Assembly (NCBI GenBank): GCA_039621445.1
Contig: CP154955.1
Coordinates: 21,255,823 to 21,319,822 of the forward strand
Direction: 5' to 3'
DNA length: 64,000 bases
Source: Euglena gracilis
Taxonomy: Eukaryota > Euglenida > Euglenophyceae > Euglenales
Part shown: in pieces, positions 35,793 through 47,519 of the stretch
Position numbering within the stretch: position 1 is the first letter of the stretch
How the letters are laid out: each line of letters opens with the position of its first letter
Program-made: the position numbers and the translations under genes
The notes under the pieces: generated by a model
Told to the model about the DNA's origin: nothing
Seen by the model: only the letters and a program-made list of their open reading frames with translations
The model's database searches: none

Positions 35793-37337
35793 AGTTGTCC
35801 TTCCCTGTTTGGTTTACCTGGATGGGCGGCTTTTCTCAAGGGAGCACGGAACCCCGGACACCAAACTTTCTCTTCCCTTTCTCGCAGCAGTCTCCACAGA
35901 AAATCGGCAGCAGGTATTTTCCTTCCAAAAAAAAGCCGCCATGTCAACAACATTTGCCCCACCACCCCACAAAAGGTGTTGGGAACTCGAAGACGAAGAG
36001 TGAAGTAGCAATGATACATGATATAAACAATGGGATCACCCTTGGAAAGCATGCGATATCTGGTGGAAGACGTAAGTGTGCAGCGCACCTGAATTGAGCG
36101 AATCGCACAATGCTCACACATTCATTTGCTGACGTGGTTGTGCCCGAGCCCATCCATCCTTTCACTTTCCTATCCAACCCTTTCCTTCCTTACCCTGCAC
36201 CCGCCAGGTTATTTGGGGGGGTTACATAAACACACATCCAGACCCCAAGACTGTTGTGGTTAATAATGATGACCAAGCCATTTGATTATCCCCCCCCAAA
36301 AGGATTCCCCCCCACCTGGTACGCCCGCATTGGGGCCAGAGAAGCCCTTTGATGGATGGAACCAACCACCGTAATGGCTCCACCTACAATGCGGAAAAAA
36401 ATGACAGGAGAAGGTGCCTTGTGGCCCCCCAAAAAACCTAAAAAACTAACCCTAAAAGAAAATTATGGGAAACGTTGAGAAAATAATATGAAATGTTGGC
36501 AATTTTACAGCCATGAGAAAGATTTTTTTTGGCAAAAAACACATAAAATTCAAAAAAAGGTCAAAAAGATTTCTGTGTTTTTTGGAACTTTCATTACAAA
36601 ATAAACCTAAAGGTTGACAAAATTTCATAACCCGGTCTATTTTGTTTGTGAAATTGACAACCCTGGAAGCGGCTACCCAAAAAGTACACTGGTAAAAAAA
36701 TAACAGGAAAAATGTTATTATGCGAAAACTGGGCTGTTTTCCAAAAATTCTTCAACAGCAATTTTGAATGAATTAATAACTTTTGTCCGGACTGCATCCC
36801 TCAACAAGAATGCACCAGCTGTCCAAAATTTTCTTGACGTTATGGCTGAAAATTTTTTTGCCACAGATTTTTTGGGGGTCGATGGGGCGCTCGTTCGTCG
36901 GGTGGGGTCAGGGGGTGTTCAGGCTTCCGTAACTCACGCCAGGCTCTTACTCACCCATCCATCTCAGAGCAGAACACACCAAAAGACTCGGCTGCAACGT
37001 CTGCATCGTGCAATAGATAGCTGAGGGAGCACAAAAAGAGCAACAGCAACAACAGCAACAACAACAACAAGTTTGTTAGATGTAGAAAACGAGTCCAGAG
37101 AAAAAAGGAGAAGAGAGGGAGAACAAGCCCCAAAATATGACGACAACATCATCACAAAAAAATTAAGGACCAGAATGTGGAACATTGATTCAGAAATGAA
37201 AAGCCGCATAGAAAAAAACTCCCAACAAGGTCAACCCCCAACCCAAAGGGGTGGTCATACGCACCCCTTGACCTGCACCCCCCCCCCCCCCGACTGGGGG
37301 GTGGATCTGGCTTGGGGGGGGGGGGGTTGTGGGCCGA
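35793..37337. other. Intergenic, no gene recognised
   Basis: AT-richer from 36,400 to 36,900. A short CAACAG/CAACAA tract lies at 37,040-37,075. TTGTCCGGACTGCAT at 36,783 resembles 63,440 and, inverted, 62,575, so it is a dispersed repeat. No exon with a recognisable protein. Confidence 0.4.
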
Positions 37338-37432
37338 CCCCAGGGTCGGCCCAATACGACCCTAGGGTCGCTAGGGTCGCTAAGGTCGCTCTAGGGTCAT
37401 GGGCCGACCCTAGGGTCGCCCGTCCTAGGGGG
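37338..37432. repeat. Palindromic CGACCCTAGGGTCG repeat cluster 1
   Basis: GGGCCGACCCCAGGGTCGGCCC plus several CGACCCTAGGGTCG-like palindromes. Related clusters are at 37,965-38,012 and 39,296-39,430. Confidence 0.8.
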
Positions 37433-37964
37433 GCAAATCCCTTTTGGGGGGGGGGGTGATATCAAGATTTTTTTCCCCCGACCCCCCCCCCCTAAGTGAC
37501 CCCCCCCCCCTGAGTGGCCCGCCGGGGTCCTGGCCAGGGCAAAAGGGGGGTCATTTGGGGGGGTCATGATATTTTGGGGCCCTCGAACAGCGGAGCAACA
37601 AAAAGATTTGCCCCCCAAAACGAGGAATTTTTGTGTGAAATTTGTGATCTACACCATTTTTTCCATCAGATCAATTTTTTTTCGGAAAATTTTCAAACAA
37701 AATGAGTGTTTTATGCCCATTTTATTTTCGAAAAAATTTGTTCATGTTCCGGCCAAACCCCGGAGGGCCGCTTAGGGGGGGGGGTCATTTGAGGGGGTGG
37801 TCATGGTGACAAAATCCCTCATATCACCAAGTGATTTTGCGGTGTATTTTAGCATAAATAATCAATATTAGCGTTCCTTCTTTTTGATTTCTTTGTATTT
37901 GAAGGCCTAAAACATCAAAAAAAGTTTCGAAATTTTTTTGATAGGGGGGGGCGAGGTCGTGGGG

Positions 37965-38012
37965 TGGGCCGACCCTAGGGTCGACCCTGGGGTCGGCCCA
38001 TGACCCTAGGAC
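37965..38012. repeat. Palindromic CGACCCTAGGGTCG repeat cluster 2
   Basis: Preceded by GATTTCTTTGTATTTGAAGG... and GCGAGGTCGTGGGGTGGG exactly as in cluster 3, so 37,840-38,012 and 39,200-39,350 are direct copies. Confidence 0.75.
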
Positions 38013-38019
38013 GATGGAA

Positions 38020-38715
38020 ACACAAAGGATTTTGTTTTTTGGGGCCCTTGAAGAGCTGAGCAACAATAAGGATTTGCCCCCAAAACGACTTGGAAAACAC
38101 AAGGGATTTTGTTATTTTGGGGCCCTCGAACAGCTGAGCAACAAAAGGGATTTACCCCCCAAAACGACTTGAAAACAAAAGGGGTTTGGTTATTTTGGGG
38201 CCCTCGAACACCTGAGCAACAGAAGGATTTGCCTCCCAAAACGACTTGGAAACACGAGGGATTTGCCCCCCGAAGCGATTTGGAAACACAAGGGCTTTTG
38301 TCACTTTGGGGCCCTCGAGCAGTTGAGCAACAAAAGGGATTTGCACCCCAAAACGACTGGGAAACACAAGAGATTTTGCTATTTTGGGGCCCTCGAGCAG
38401 TTGAGCAACAAAAGGGATTTGCCCCCCAAAACGACTTGGAAACATAAATAAATGGTTTGGATATTTTGGGGCCCTTGAGCAGTTGAGCCAACAAAAGGAA
38501 TTTGCCCCCCGAAACGACTTGGAAACACAAGTGGTTTTGCTACTTTGGGGCCCTCGAACAGCTGAGCAACAAAAGGGGTTTGTCCCCAAAACGACTTGGA
38601 AACAAAAAGATTTGCCCCCCAAACCGACTTGGAAACACAGGGCATTTTGTTATTTTGGGTCTTTCGAAGAGTTGAGCAACAAAAGGGATTTGGCCCCAAA
38701 AACGGGTTTGAAACA
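38020..38715 (+). repeat. Minisatellite, about 79-bp unit, eight or so copies
   Basis: The unit runs TTTTGGGGCCCTCGA(A/G)CAG, (C/T)TGAGCAACAAAAGGGATTT, GCCCCCCAAAACGACTTGG and AAACACAAG. Copies start near 38,040, 38,119, 38,198, 38,308, 38,387, 38,468, 38,548 and 38,655, and one outlier is at 37,578. One unit carries an extra partial copy. All frames appear open by chance of the repeat; no protein function is implied. Confidence 0.88.
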
Positions 38716-39295
38716 CGACGCTATTGAATCCAAAATTACAAAAACCCTCATGTTACCAAGTGATTTTGGGGTGTACTTTGGCATAAGTAACCAATATTAG
38801 TACCCCCCCCCCAATAAGTGCACGGGTGCGCACATTTTAACGACGTAGTTTCGGACGCCAAGAGGTGCGCACTTATTAGGGCACTGCGCACTTTTTAGGG
38901 CAAAACCCAAAATACTTGATTTTCCACCACTCTTTCTCAGTTTTCCCCCTTCTTGTGATGTGAAGCAATTATTCAAATGATTAAAATATTTATGCGTCAA
39001 ATTTGGGTTTGGACGATAGAAATATTTGGTCTGAGGAGGACAATTCTGAGAATTGTGTGTGCTTTCTGACCTGAAATGTGACAACGGTTTCTGCTTTGGG
39101 GGGTGCGCACTTTTTAGGGAGGTAGTTTCGGACCCTTAGGGGGGTGCGCACTTATTAGGGCACTGCACATAATTAGGGCTCTGCACACTTATTAGGGAGG
39201 GGGGGTTTATTCCCTCCTTTTGTTTTCTTTGTATTTGAAGGCCTAAGGCATCAAACAAAATTTCGAATTTTTTTTGATAGGGGGGGCGAGGTCGT

Positions 39296-39430
39296 GGGGT
39301 GGGCCGACCCTAGGGTCGACCCCAGGGTCGGCCCACGACCCTAGGACGGGCGACCCTAGGGTCGGCCCACTCCACGTCCTGGGGGGGGGGTCGACCTTAT
39401 CGACCCTAGGGTCGTATTGGGCCGACCATC
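39296..39430. repeat. Palindromic CGACCCTAGGGTCG repeat cluster 3
   Basis: The largest cluster. Its right half is an inverted copy of cluster 1 (shared GTTGTGGGCCGA and CCCAATACGACCC). Confidence 0.8.
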
Positions 39431-39519
39431 GGCCCACAACCCCCCCCCCCTCCCCCAGGCCAGATCCGGGAGCCACTGGGGGGTGGTTGGTAAATCGGGG
39501 TGGCCGCTGGGCAAGGGGG

Positions 39520-40550
39520 GGGGGTGGCATTTCTTTGCTCCGGTTGGGGCCAGGCGTCGGACCTCGCCACAGCCTCGGCCGCCATCGGCGCCAAGTGTGC
39601 GAAGCGGCAGGAGATCCCGGCCAGGGCTGTGCGGGAAGGCGTGGCGGGGGGGGGGGTTGGACCCCCCCCCCCCGCCACAACACCGCACAAGGGAAAAGGC
39701 CCGGTCCGGCCCTGACCCCGGCGGCGACCAGCGGGGGCTGCGGGACTGGGGCCGTCGCCGGCAGGAGGGCGCTGACGGCCGGCGCCGGGCAGCGGAGGAG
39801 CCCCTGCCGCGCGGCACGGGGACCGGCCACGGCACGACCGGAAAACGGCACAAGACCGTCGAAATTGCGCCATCGAGGGTTTTCTTTAAGGCTCTGGGGG
39901 GAGTTCAGCCAGCCGCCCACCCCCCCCCCCCTCCAGGAGTGGGGTCTGATATGGGAGGGTCTGGCCAGATTGTCGTGCCCCAACCTGCAGGGTGGTATGG
40001 TGCCTTCCACCTTCTGGCCTTTGTGGGGTAGAAACCCCATAGAAGAGAAAACCTGTGTTCTCTGTTCCTCTGCTGAAACTTTTTTCTGGTCAACAAAAGG
40101 GAAAAAAACGACTTTCATGACAGACGCGAAGATGACCGACCCGGCTTTGCTTTTCGATGGAAAAGGGGGGTGGGAGGCAGCGCGGACAAACCCGGGCGAA
40201 GAGGTCGTCCAGCTCAGCGCACGCCCGGACTTCAGCCTCCGCAGAGCTTCTGACCGCCTCCGGGGAGGGGAAGGTCCTTGTCCACAACCCTGCGGTGTGC
40301 TCGTGTCGGGCGGACCCGGGGTCTGCGACGAGGAACGCGTGCCGATACCATCCACAGGCGACGGGGGGGGGGGACCACCGATCGCAGACTGCAGTGGCCC
40401 TGAAAAGGAAGCAAAGCTCCGGCACCGCAGGCTTGGCTGTGGCGGCCCCCACGGTGCCCCCGGTGCCGCCGGGCGACGCCGACGGAGGTGGTGGCGGTGT
40501 TGAGGGCGATGTGCTGCCCTGGGAACATGCACCTCTTTGTGGCCCCGGGG
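39520..40550 (-). CDS. Candidate GC-rich exons of an unidentified minus-strand gene
   Basis: Three open blocks look protein-like on the minus strand. At about 40,550-40,190: ELCFLFRATAVCDRWSPP, CGWYRHAFLVADPGSARHE and AEAEVRACAELDDLFARV. At about 39,880-39,680: NFDGLVPFSGRAVAG and LLRCPAPAVSALLPA. At about 39,640-39,520: TALAGISCRFAHLAPMAAE and VARSDAWPQPEQRN. They are separated by C/G-run segments that resemble introns. I do not recognise a family, and other frames are also partly open because of extreme GC content. Confidence 0.3.
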
Positions 40551-40699
40551 TGGGGGAGGTGGAGCAGGGGCTCGAAAATTTGGGCTGGTGGGCCCCTCCC
40601 AACACGGAGGACCCCCCTCCTACTTCAAAACTGGGGGGGGGTTCGGTTTCGTGTACCGGCGAAAGCCCGGACACCCGGCCAAAGTTGGTCGAAAAACCC

Positions 40700-42035
40700 T
40701 GATTCTTCGTTGAAAATGATTCCAAAAAATGCTCATTTTTTTGACCTTTTTGAACACTTTTTAGTAGCCTCCGGCTGGGCCTCGTAAACAAAATAAAAGA
40801 AAACCCAAAAAGACCAAAACGTCCAAAAAGGCACCAAAAAAGACTGCAAAATGCTTTGGAACAAAAACATGCGGGACACCCTAAGCCCACCCAAGCTCAA
40901 ACGGCCAGCCACAGAGATACCAGAATCAGGGCAGGCTGAAGCCCACCCCCACCCCCTCTAGGGTGTCTGAAAACCTTAAAGAGAGTTATGTCCGGGAAGG
41001 GTCGCCCATACAGGGTGGCTCGACCTGGAAGCCGTCACGGGATAAAGAGGGCATTATTCACAACGCGTTGCTATTCATTAAATTTCCAGAAATTGGGGAA
41101 ATAAGGCGGGCATTGGTATTCCAGATGAAGGGCGGAGGCAATGACTGATGACGGCACCCAACGTCTTTCTTTGGCGTTGCACTTGGGCTGCATAAACAGA
41201 GAATGAACCCCACCCAAAATTTCCTCCTCAAAGAATCCAACAGTTCTTCTCAAACTTGACTTACAAATAATCCCTCTTTGAGGAGGAGGTTGGTTTAAAT
41301 AAGGAATTAATTGGGGGAGGATGAGCTCTTGCTAAGGTGGATTGGAGAGAAGGAAAAGCATGACACCAGATGCAGGGAGAGAATACATGGAATCTCAAAA
41401 ATCGCGACCCGAAAAAAAGCATACAAATAACAAATCAATCTATGCATTTTGGGGGGTTTGGGTGTGACAGAAACGTTGCAAAACATGATTTTGGAATTTT
41501 GAGAACATGCACATTCAGAAAATATGCAATTCATTGACAAAAAAATGATAAAAATGACAGAGACCTTGGTCTAAAGAAAGGTCGGATCCAAGTGTTAAAT
41601 CAACAGCATTTCCCATTAGAAATGAAAAAAGCCAGTATGAGGTTTCTACCCCACAGAGGCCCGCAGGTTGGGGCCAGACAATCTGGCCAGACCCTCCCAT
41701 ACTAGACCCCACCACTCCGGGAAGGGGCATACACAAACACAACTTGAAAAACACAGAAAACACAAAAATATGTCTCCCTGACTGCACACCGTTTCTGCCA
41801 GAGAGGATGGGGAGGGGCGGACAGGGGTGGGTGGAGGCTCCGGCGGGGGTGGGCAGGAGTGGGGATGGGCCGCGCCCTCGTCCATTTTCTTCCGGCGCTT
41901 CTTGGGCCGCGTCGGAGCGGTGGAACGGCCCTGGACGAGGGCCAGTGCTGGGCCAGGGCCACCCTGTCGACGGCCCCTCGAACTCGCATGACCACACACC
42001 CATGCACACCAAACCACTCACCCATCCACATGATA
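40700..42035. other. Intergenic, no gene recognised
   Basis: No exon with a recognisable protein. Part of a GC-rich block at 41,860-41,990 precedes the (AC)n tract. Confidence 0.4.
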
Positions 42036-42233
<198 letters not shown>

Positions 42234-42361
42234 CATGGAAGCGCCCAGCCAAGCTTTCAAATGGCAATAACTTTACAGTCAGAGGGCTCCTGTCCTGTTT
42301 ATTATGCAGCAAATGAAAAGGCAAATCAGTCCGCAACTTCAAGGTATTTGGGGATTCTAAT

Positions 42362-42590
42362 CAGAGGTTTTTTCCAGGGCCCCAGGGGGGATCCAGGCCC
42401 ACCCACCCACCCACCAACCCCTGCCCCCCGGGGGGGGTGGGGGCTCGGGGGGACTCACTTTTTGTGGTTCAATTTTGGGTCCAAAAATTTTCGGCACATC
42501 GGGCCAAAAATAGAGAGAAGCCCTGCCTCCGGTGGGGTGCAAAACTCTGCCCGACTTCCCCCTCCCCGGCTTAAAAAAAATATCTGGGAA
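42362..42590. mobile_element. G-rich TIR element, copy 2 (about 0.23 kb)
   Basis: The left end is CAGAGGTTTTTTCCAGGGCC; the right end on the opposite strand is CAGATATTTTTTTTAAGCCG followed by GGGG. The interior has CCAAAAATTTTCGGCAC, the same core as copies at 1.0 kb and 58.7 kb. Confidence 0.5.
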
Positions 42591-42859
42591 ACCCGAGCAC
42601 CCCCTCCCCGGCCGGAACACTTTGTTGTGCAACGTCGACACACATTTATTTTTTGGGATGATTCTTGTGCCAAGATGACGGTTTGCTTTTGAACTTTGTG
42701 TGGTGCAACAACCCAGGGGTGTGGTGTGCAACGACGCAAGCGAACCACCCACATTCTCAGGAGCAGGACGTGAGGGCCGCCCCTGGGCTGCCCCAGCAGC
42801 TCCTCGCTGAACCCGTCCCCCTCCTCCCCGGCCGCCCCCCTGGCCGCCGTGCCCGCGGC

Positions 42860-43440
42860 GCACCGCGGCTTTGGGGGGGCCCGGCGCGGCGGGGCCCGCG
42901 GGGGTGGGCCACACGGGGGCGGCGGCGGGGGACGGGGGTCGGGCGCGACGGGGGCGACGGGGCTCGGGGGACGCGGGGGGCTGGGGAGGGGGCGGGGAGG
43001 GGGGAGGGGGCTGGGGGCGGGGCTCTGGGCGGGGGCGGGCGGGGCCGGCGGGGCCGGGGGCGGAGTGGGTCCGGCGGGCTGCGCTGGCTCCGGGGCGGTG
43101 GCGGCCCCGCCTTCGGGCCCCCCTGCGGCGCAGCCAGGCCGGTGGCGCCGATGCAGTGCCGGTCGAGGCAGGCCGGCGGTGGGCGGCCCCGGTCGCGCTG
43201 GCCGCGTGTGAGTCTCCCAACGGGAAACCCCGGCTTCCACACAAACCCCAAACGAACGGAGGCGGCCCCCGCGGACATCCACACACCGCACTCGTCCGTC
43301 GCGGGCCCGAGGCTCTCCGCCGCCGCCCCGCCGCCGTCGGCCGCCACGTCCGCACTGCAACGCACGGCGGGTGGCGACGCCGGTGGGCTGTGGAGCAGTG
43401 GAGGGCAGCCGAGGGGGGCGGAGATGAGGGTGGTGGACGG
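42860..43440 (-). other. GC-rich low-complexity block with an open minus-strand frame
   Basis: 42,860-43,080 is almost pure G with C/A interruptions. 43,440-43,090 on the minus strand reads LGCPPLLHSPPASPPAVRCS, ECGVWMSAGAASVRLGFVW and LDRHCIGATGLAAPQ. It could be a first exon or a CpG-rich promoter region of a gene, but no family is recognised and all six frames are largely open. Confidence 0.3.
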
Positions 43441-43499
43441 AGGATGCGATGGCGACGCCACGGTGGCTGCCGGTCGATCCAACCCCGCTCATCCATCCA

Positions 43500-44382
43500 C
43501 GGCACGGGTACAGGTCGGAACCTTGAGCCCAGGGACCAGGGCGTGTCTCAAGGACCCCCCCAGGGGGGTCCAGCTCAGAGGCTGGAAAATCATTTTGGCT
43601 GGCTGGGAAAAGGCTGCTGGTGGACCCGAGTCAACAATGACCCCATGTCCATGGACCATGCCATCGTCCCAGGGCTGGAACTGGGCCCGACCCGGGGTCA
43701 AAACCAGGTACCAAAAAAAATCGAAACTGCAAGAAAGTCCAAAAAAAAAGCCAATTATGCAAAAAATTGTTTTCCACCCCAATTTTTTCCTGACCAGCCT
43801 AATTCCGACTCATTTTGCCCATTTCTGGGCCCATTTCTGGCCATGGCCGAAAAATCCATTGCTCTCCAGCCGCCCCCTGGGCGGCTGCAAAACCCAGAAA
43901 TCGGGGGGGGGGAGGGGGTCCGAGGCTGGAAAAAGGCTGCTGGCTGGCTGGATCCCCTTCACCCACAGGGATGGGATTGCACTTTCTTAAGCAACCCCGC
44001 CTGGGATCATGACACCACGCTGGCCGAGCCAGGCATTGGGGGGGATTACCTTTCTGCCATCAAAACCAGACCTGCACTCGAGGAGGAGATGCAGCGCAGC
44101 GATGGGGGGGGGTGGCCTTGAGGGTTGGGGGTTGCCGGGGCCACACCTGGGCACGGGCGTCCTTGGGTGCCGCCTGGTCGCTCGGCACCGCCGTTGAAGG
44201 GGCTGAGGGGCAGCCAGGGCCGGCGGACTCCCTCGTCCACCGTCCAGAGACCGGATGGGGGGCGGACCAGACTGCGTGGAGGTTCCCTTCCCGGGCTTCT
44301 CAGCTTACCGGAGGGAAACTCAGGGAAGGGGTGGGCAGTCTGGATCCTTGGTCAAAGAGGGCTGGAAAACCTCTGAACTCGA
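43500..44382. other. Noncoding, G-rich dispersed-repeat sequence
   Basis: Contains TGTCTCAAGGACCCCCCCAG and two CTGGCTGG(A/G)...AAAAGGCTGCTGG segments related to the G-rich element family. No gene seen. Confidence 0.35.
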
Positions 44383-44457
44383 ACCCAACCCAACCCAACC
44401 AAACCCAACCCAAACCCAACCCAAACCCAACCCAACCCAACCCAACCCAACCCAACC
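44383..44457. repeat. (AACCC)n minisatellite
   Basis: About 15 units of AACCC/AAACCC. It is telomere-like in composition but internal. Confidence 0.85.
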
Positions 44458-44548
44458 AGAGAGCCTTCTGTCCCCTCCCATTAAGCAGGCACAAAAAAAA
44501 ACCCAGAGAGAAAATAAAAAAAATTAATGCGCTTTGCCGCGTGAAATT

Positions 44549-44550
<2 letters not shown>

Positions 44551-44596
<46 letters not shown>

Positions 44597-44655
44597 CGCA
44601 TGTGCGTGTGTGTGCGCGCGCGCGCGTGCACGGGCGCGTGCCCGTGTGTGTGGCG
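44551..44655. repeat. (GT)n / (GC)n microsatellite
   Basis: Pure TG from 44,551 to about 44,592, then mixed GCGC/GTGT to 44,655. Confidence 0.9.
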
Positions 44656-45360
44656 GCCCACACCAACCCCACCAACTGGCCCTGACTGTGCTAAGCGGCA
44701 ACGCCTCATCGCCTGCATTCCGTGGGGGTGATGCATCCCTCTGCGATTCTGTGATCGCCGGTACTCCGGAGGTGAAGCGGAAGGCGATGCGGAGGCTCGG
44801 CCCCCGTGCGGCCCGGCCTCCACTTTGGGGCTGGCCCCTCGCAGCCAGGCCGGTGCCCCACCCTCCAACGGGGTGTGCGGCATGTGCCAGTCTGGTTGGC
44901 TGGCAGCTGGGGGGTCCGGCCTTCTTGGGAGGTGCATGCGCGTGACCAGAAAGGTGGTCAGGGACTATCGACCTGAAGTGGGAGCTATTCGACAGCGTGC
45001 CATGATATACGCCTGGGACGAGGCAGGCTGCTTGGATCGTTGATCGTTGATCCCAGCTGTGGGGATCCCAGCTCTAACGAGCGGGGGTGAAGGGCCCGCG
45101 GCGCGTGGCAAGAAATCCATTGGGCCTTGACCCCCAGAGGTCCGCGAGGCCGCCGGTCTGTTGAGACTCCACAGGTACTTTGGGCAGGCTGCGGTCTGGC
45201 GTCGACATTTAAAACTGATCCGCTGTGGTATCCCCCCACCCACCATCCCACATCGCACATCTCACGGGGGAGGGGGGGGGAAGGCAAGAGGATTCAACCA
45301 GGAGACTTCACAGGGTGATGGGCGGTGGGCAGGCACCTATGGTCACTTCCCATTTTGGTG

Positions 45361-45394
45361 CTCTGGTCGGCCCTGGTCGGCCCTGGTCGGCAAA
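45361..45394 (+). repeat. CGGCCCTGGT decamer repeat, cluster 1
   Basis: Three units of CGGCCCTGGT. The same decamer recurs at 46,868-46,993. Confidence 0.8.
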
Positions 45395-45805
45395 TAGTCG
45401 GCCATAGGTGGGGGTATCCTTCACAGAAAAAATGTGAAGGGATGCAATGATTTTCTGAATTGCCTTGCCAAGATCAAAAGGAAGCCCCATAAGGCCTCCA
45501 TTGGCTCCCCAAAAGCAACCAAAATGACCTAAAATGGCTTGAAATAACCAAAAATTACCCAAAAACGCCAACAAAATCCACAAAAGATTGTGAAAAATGA
45601 CCCAAAATTACCAAAAGGGCGCAAAATGGCCACAATGCCATAAAAAATGCTCAGATTGACCCAAATTAGCCCAATATTTGCCAAATCAGTGACAAATAGC
45701 CCCCAAATTAGCAAAAACTGGCCTGGCCAAAATGGGTGTAAAACTGGAGATTTGTGAGAAAATTATCCAAAAAATGGGGTTAGTTCTTCAAAATATACAA
45801 AAAAA

Positions 45806-45990
45806 TGCCAGCATCACCCAGCATCGCCCAGCAACACCCTGCGTCGCCCAGCATCGCCCAGCATCGGAACCCCACCTCTGGTCACCAAAAATCCAGCATC
45901 ACCCAGCATCACCCAGCATCAAGCACCTTCGGTCACCCACCCCTTTGGGCCCCGCATCGCCCTGCATCGCCCTGCATCGCCCTGCATTGC
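45806..45990 (+). repeat. AGCATCGCCC decamer repeat, cluster 1
   Basis: About a dozen variants of AGCATC(G/A)CCC/TGCATCGCCC in two runs. The same decamer recurs at 46,757-46,795 next to the second CGGCCCTGGT cluster. Confidence 0.8.
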
Positions 45991-45999
45991 CCTAGAGGC

Positions 46000-47500
46000 A
46001 TCCAATGGTGCCCTAGGCAACCTTACAGTAAACCCCCAGGCAACCATCAGGCACATCCACACAAAATCCTCATTGCTCACACTTTGCATTGGCCACACTA
46101 CAAAAGAGCATGCAGCAGACAGGGAAGCACAGAGTCAGTCACGGTGGGGGTCCCGCTTCTTGGCCTCCAGCCAACCTTCCTCAACACCCAACTCGCGACT
46201 TTGTGTATTAAATTCGGGGCTCGTTGGATGCCAATCCTAGCATCCAACAATCAGGGGTGCACAGTATGCGCACCCCTACAAGCATCCTCGGATTCACATG
46301 CCCCACAAGCATCCACGGATGCACATGATCATGCACATGCCTACAACCGCGACCACAGTCGCCCGTTTATCCCACAAACTTAAGATTCCCCCCATAACCT
46401 CCCTCTCCCACTGGAGCATCCACTCCAGGGAGTCACTCAGGGAAGGCCAGACGAGCCAAGGAGGAACACAGCACCACCACCACCACCACCGTGCAGCCTC
46501 CACCAATGTGGAGGCTGTACGCAGGTATGCAGCAGGGGCACGACACCTTCGGCTCCAGGGGAGTCACACACCTCCCGGAGGGGGACGGAGAGGTCCAGCA
46601 CGGCAGCAGAGGCAGATGCACGGGCCGACATGAAGGGCAGGCTGGAGTGGTCTGTAGGGGAGGGAGGGACGAGACAACAGAGGTGTACCCAGCAGTATGG
46701 GCCCAAATATGAACCCCATCAGCCATCCAAAATCCCCGCATCCAAAAATTCCAAAAAAAAATCCCCGCATCGCCCTGCATCGCCCAGCATCATCAGAGGT
46801 GCTTGTTCCAGAGAGAAAGCTGCCGAATTCCTTCATCCATTCCCCTTCGGTCGGCCAACCACATGCAAGTCGGCCCTGGTCGGCCCTGGTCGGCCCTGGT
46901 CGGCCCTGGTCGGACCTGGTCGGCCCTGGTCGGAACCCCCACCAACGGGGGTCCTGAAAATCATAGTCGGCCCTGGTCGGCCCTGGTCGGCCGTATGTGC
47001 CTGGCGGTGGGGAACCGAGGGCTGGCCGCTGCCTCCTCCACAGCCGGGTTCCTCAATTGGAATTGGCTTTACCCGGTGTACTTCGCACTTAACATGGAAA
47101 AATGGACTTTGCTTCGCAACTATGCTAAAACCTAATAAAAAAATAAAAAACGGGTTGTTTTCCTGTTTTCAGGTGAAAAATGTGTCCCAAATTGGAGCCG
47201 TTGGAGGTCGAGAGTCGGAATTTAAAAAACCCCCAGACCAGTCAAAAACAGTCAAATCCAAAAATGCGAGCTGGGCAGTCCTCTGCACCTTCTAAGGCAA
47301 CAAATGTAGGCAACGGTAAGCTTTTGTTGAATCAAACCAAAAAAACCACAACCTAATGCAATGGAAATCCAAATCAGAGCAATTAGTAAAAACGAAGCTT
47401 TTTAAAAAAGCAACATTAACTTTCGTGATAAATAACTCTAATAATAATAATAATAAATAAGAAGACACCGAACAAGAGGGAAGACAGAATACCACAGATG
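46000..47500. other. Noncoding with second decamer clusters
   Basis: 46,757-46,795 holds TGCATCGCCC units and 46,868-46,993 about ten CGGCCCTGGT units. No exon recognised. Confidence 0.45.
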
Positions 47501-47519
47501 GAGAAGGATTGATTTAAGA

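Noticed and set aside
38006-38622. Repetitive ORFs with PFCCSAVRGPQ or ALEQLSNKRDL units
   Set aside because: Translation of the 79-bp noncoding minisatellite in arbitrary frames.
37338-39430. CRISPR-like array
   Set aside because: Repeats are contiguous minisatellite units or palindromes with no unique spacers, in a eukaryotic context without cas genes.
44825-45043. Plus-strand ORF ending RQRAMIYAWDEAGCLDR
   Set aside because: Looks somewhat protein-like, but no splice partner, homologous domain or codon support was found.
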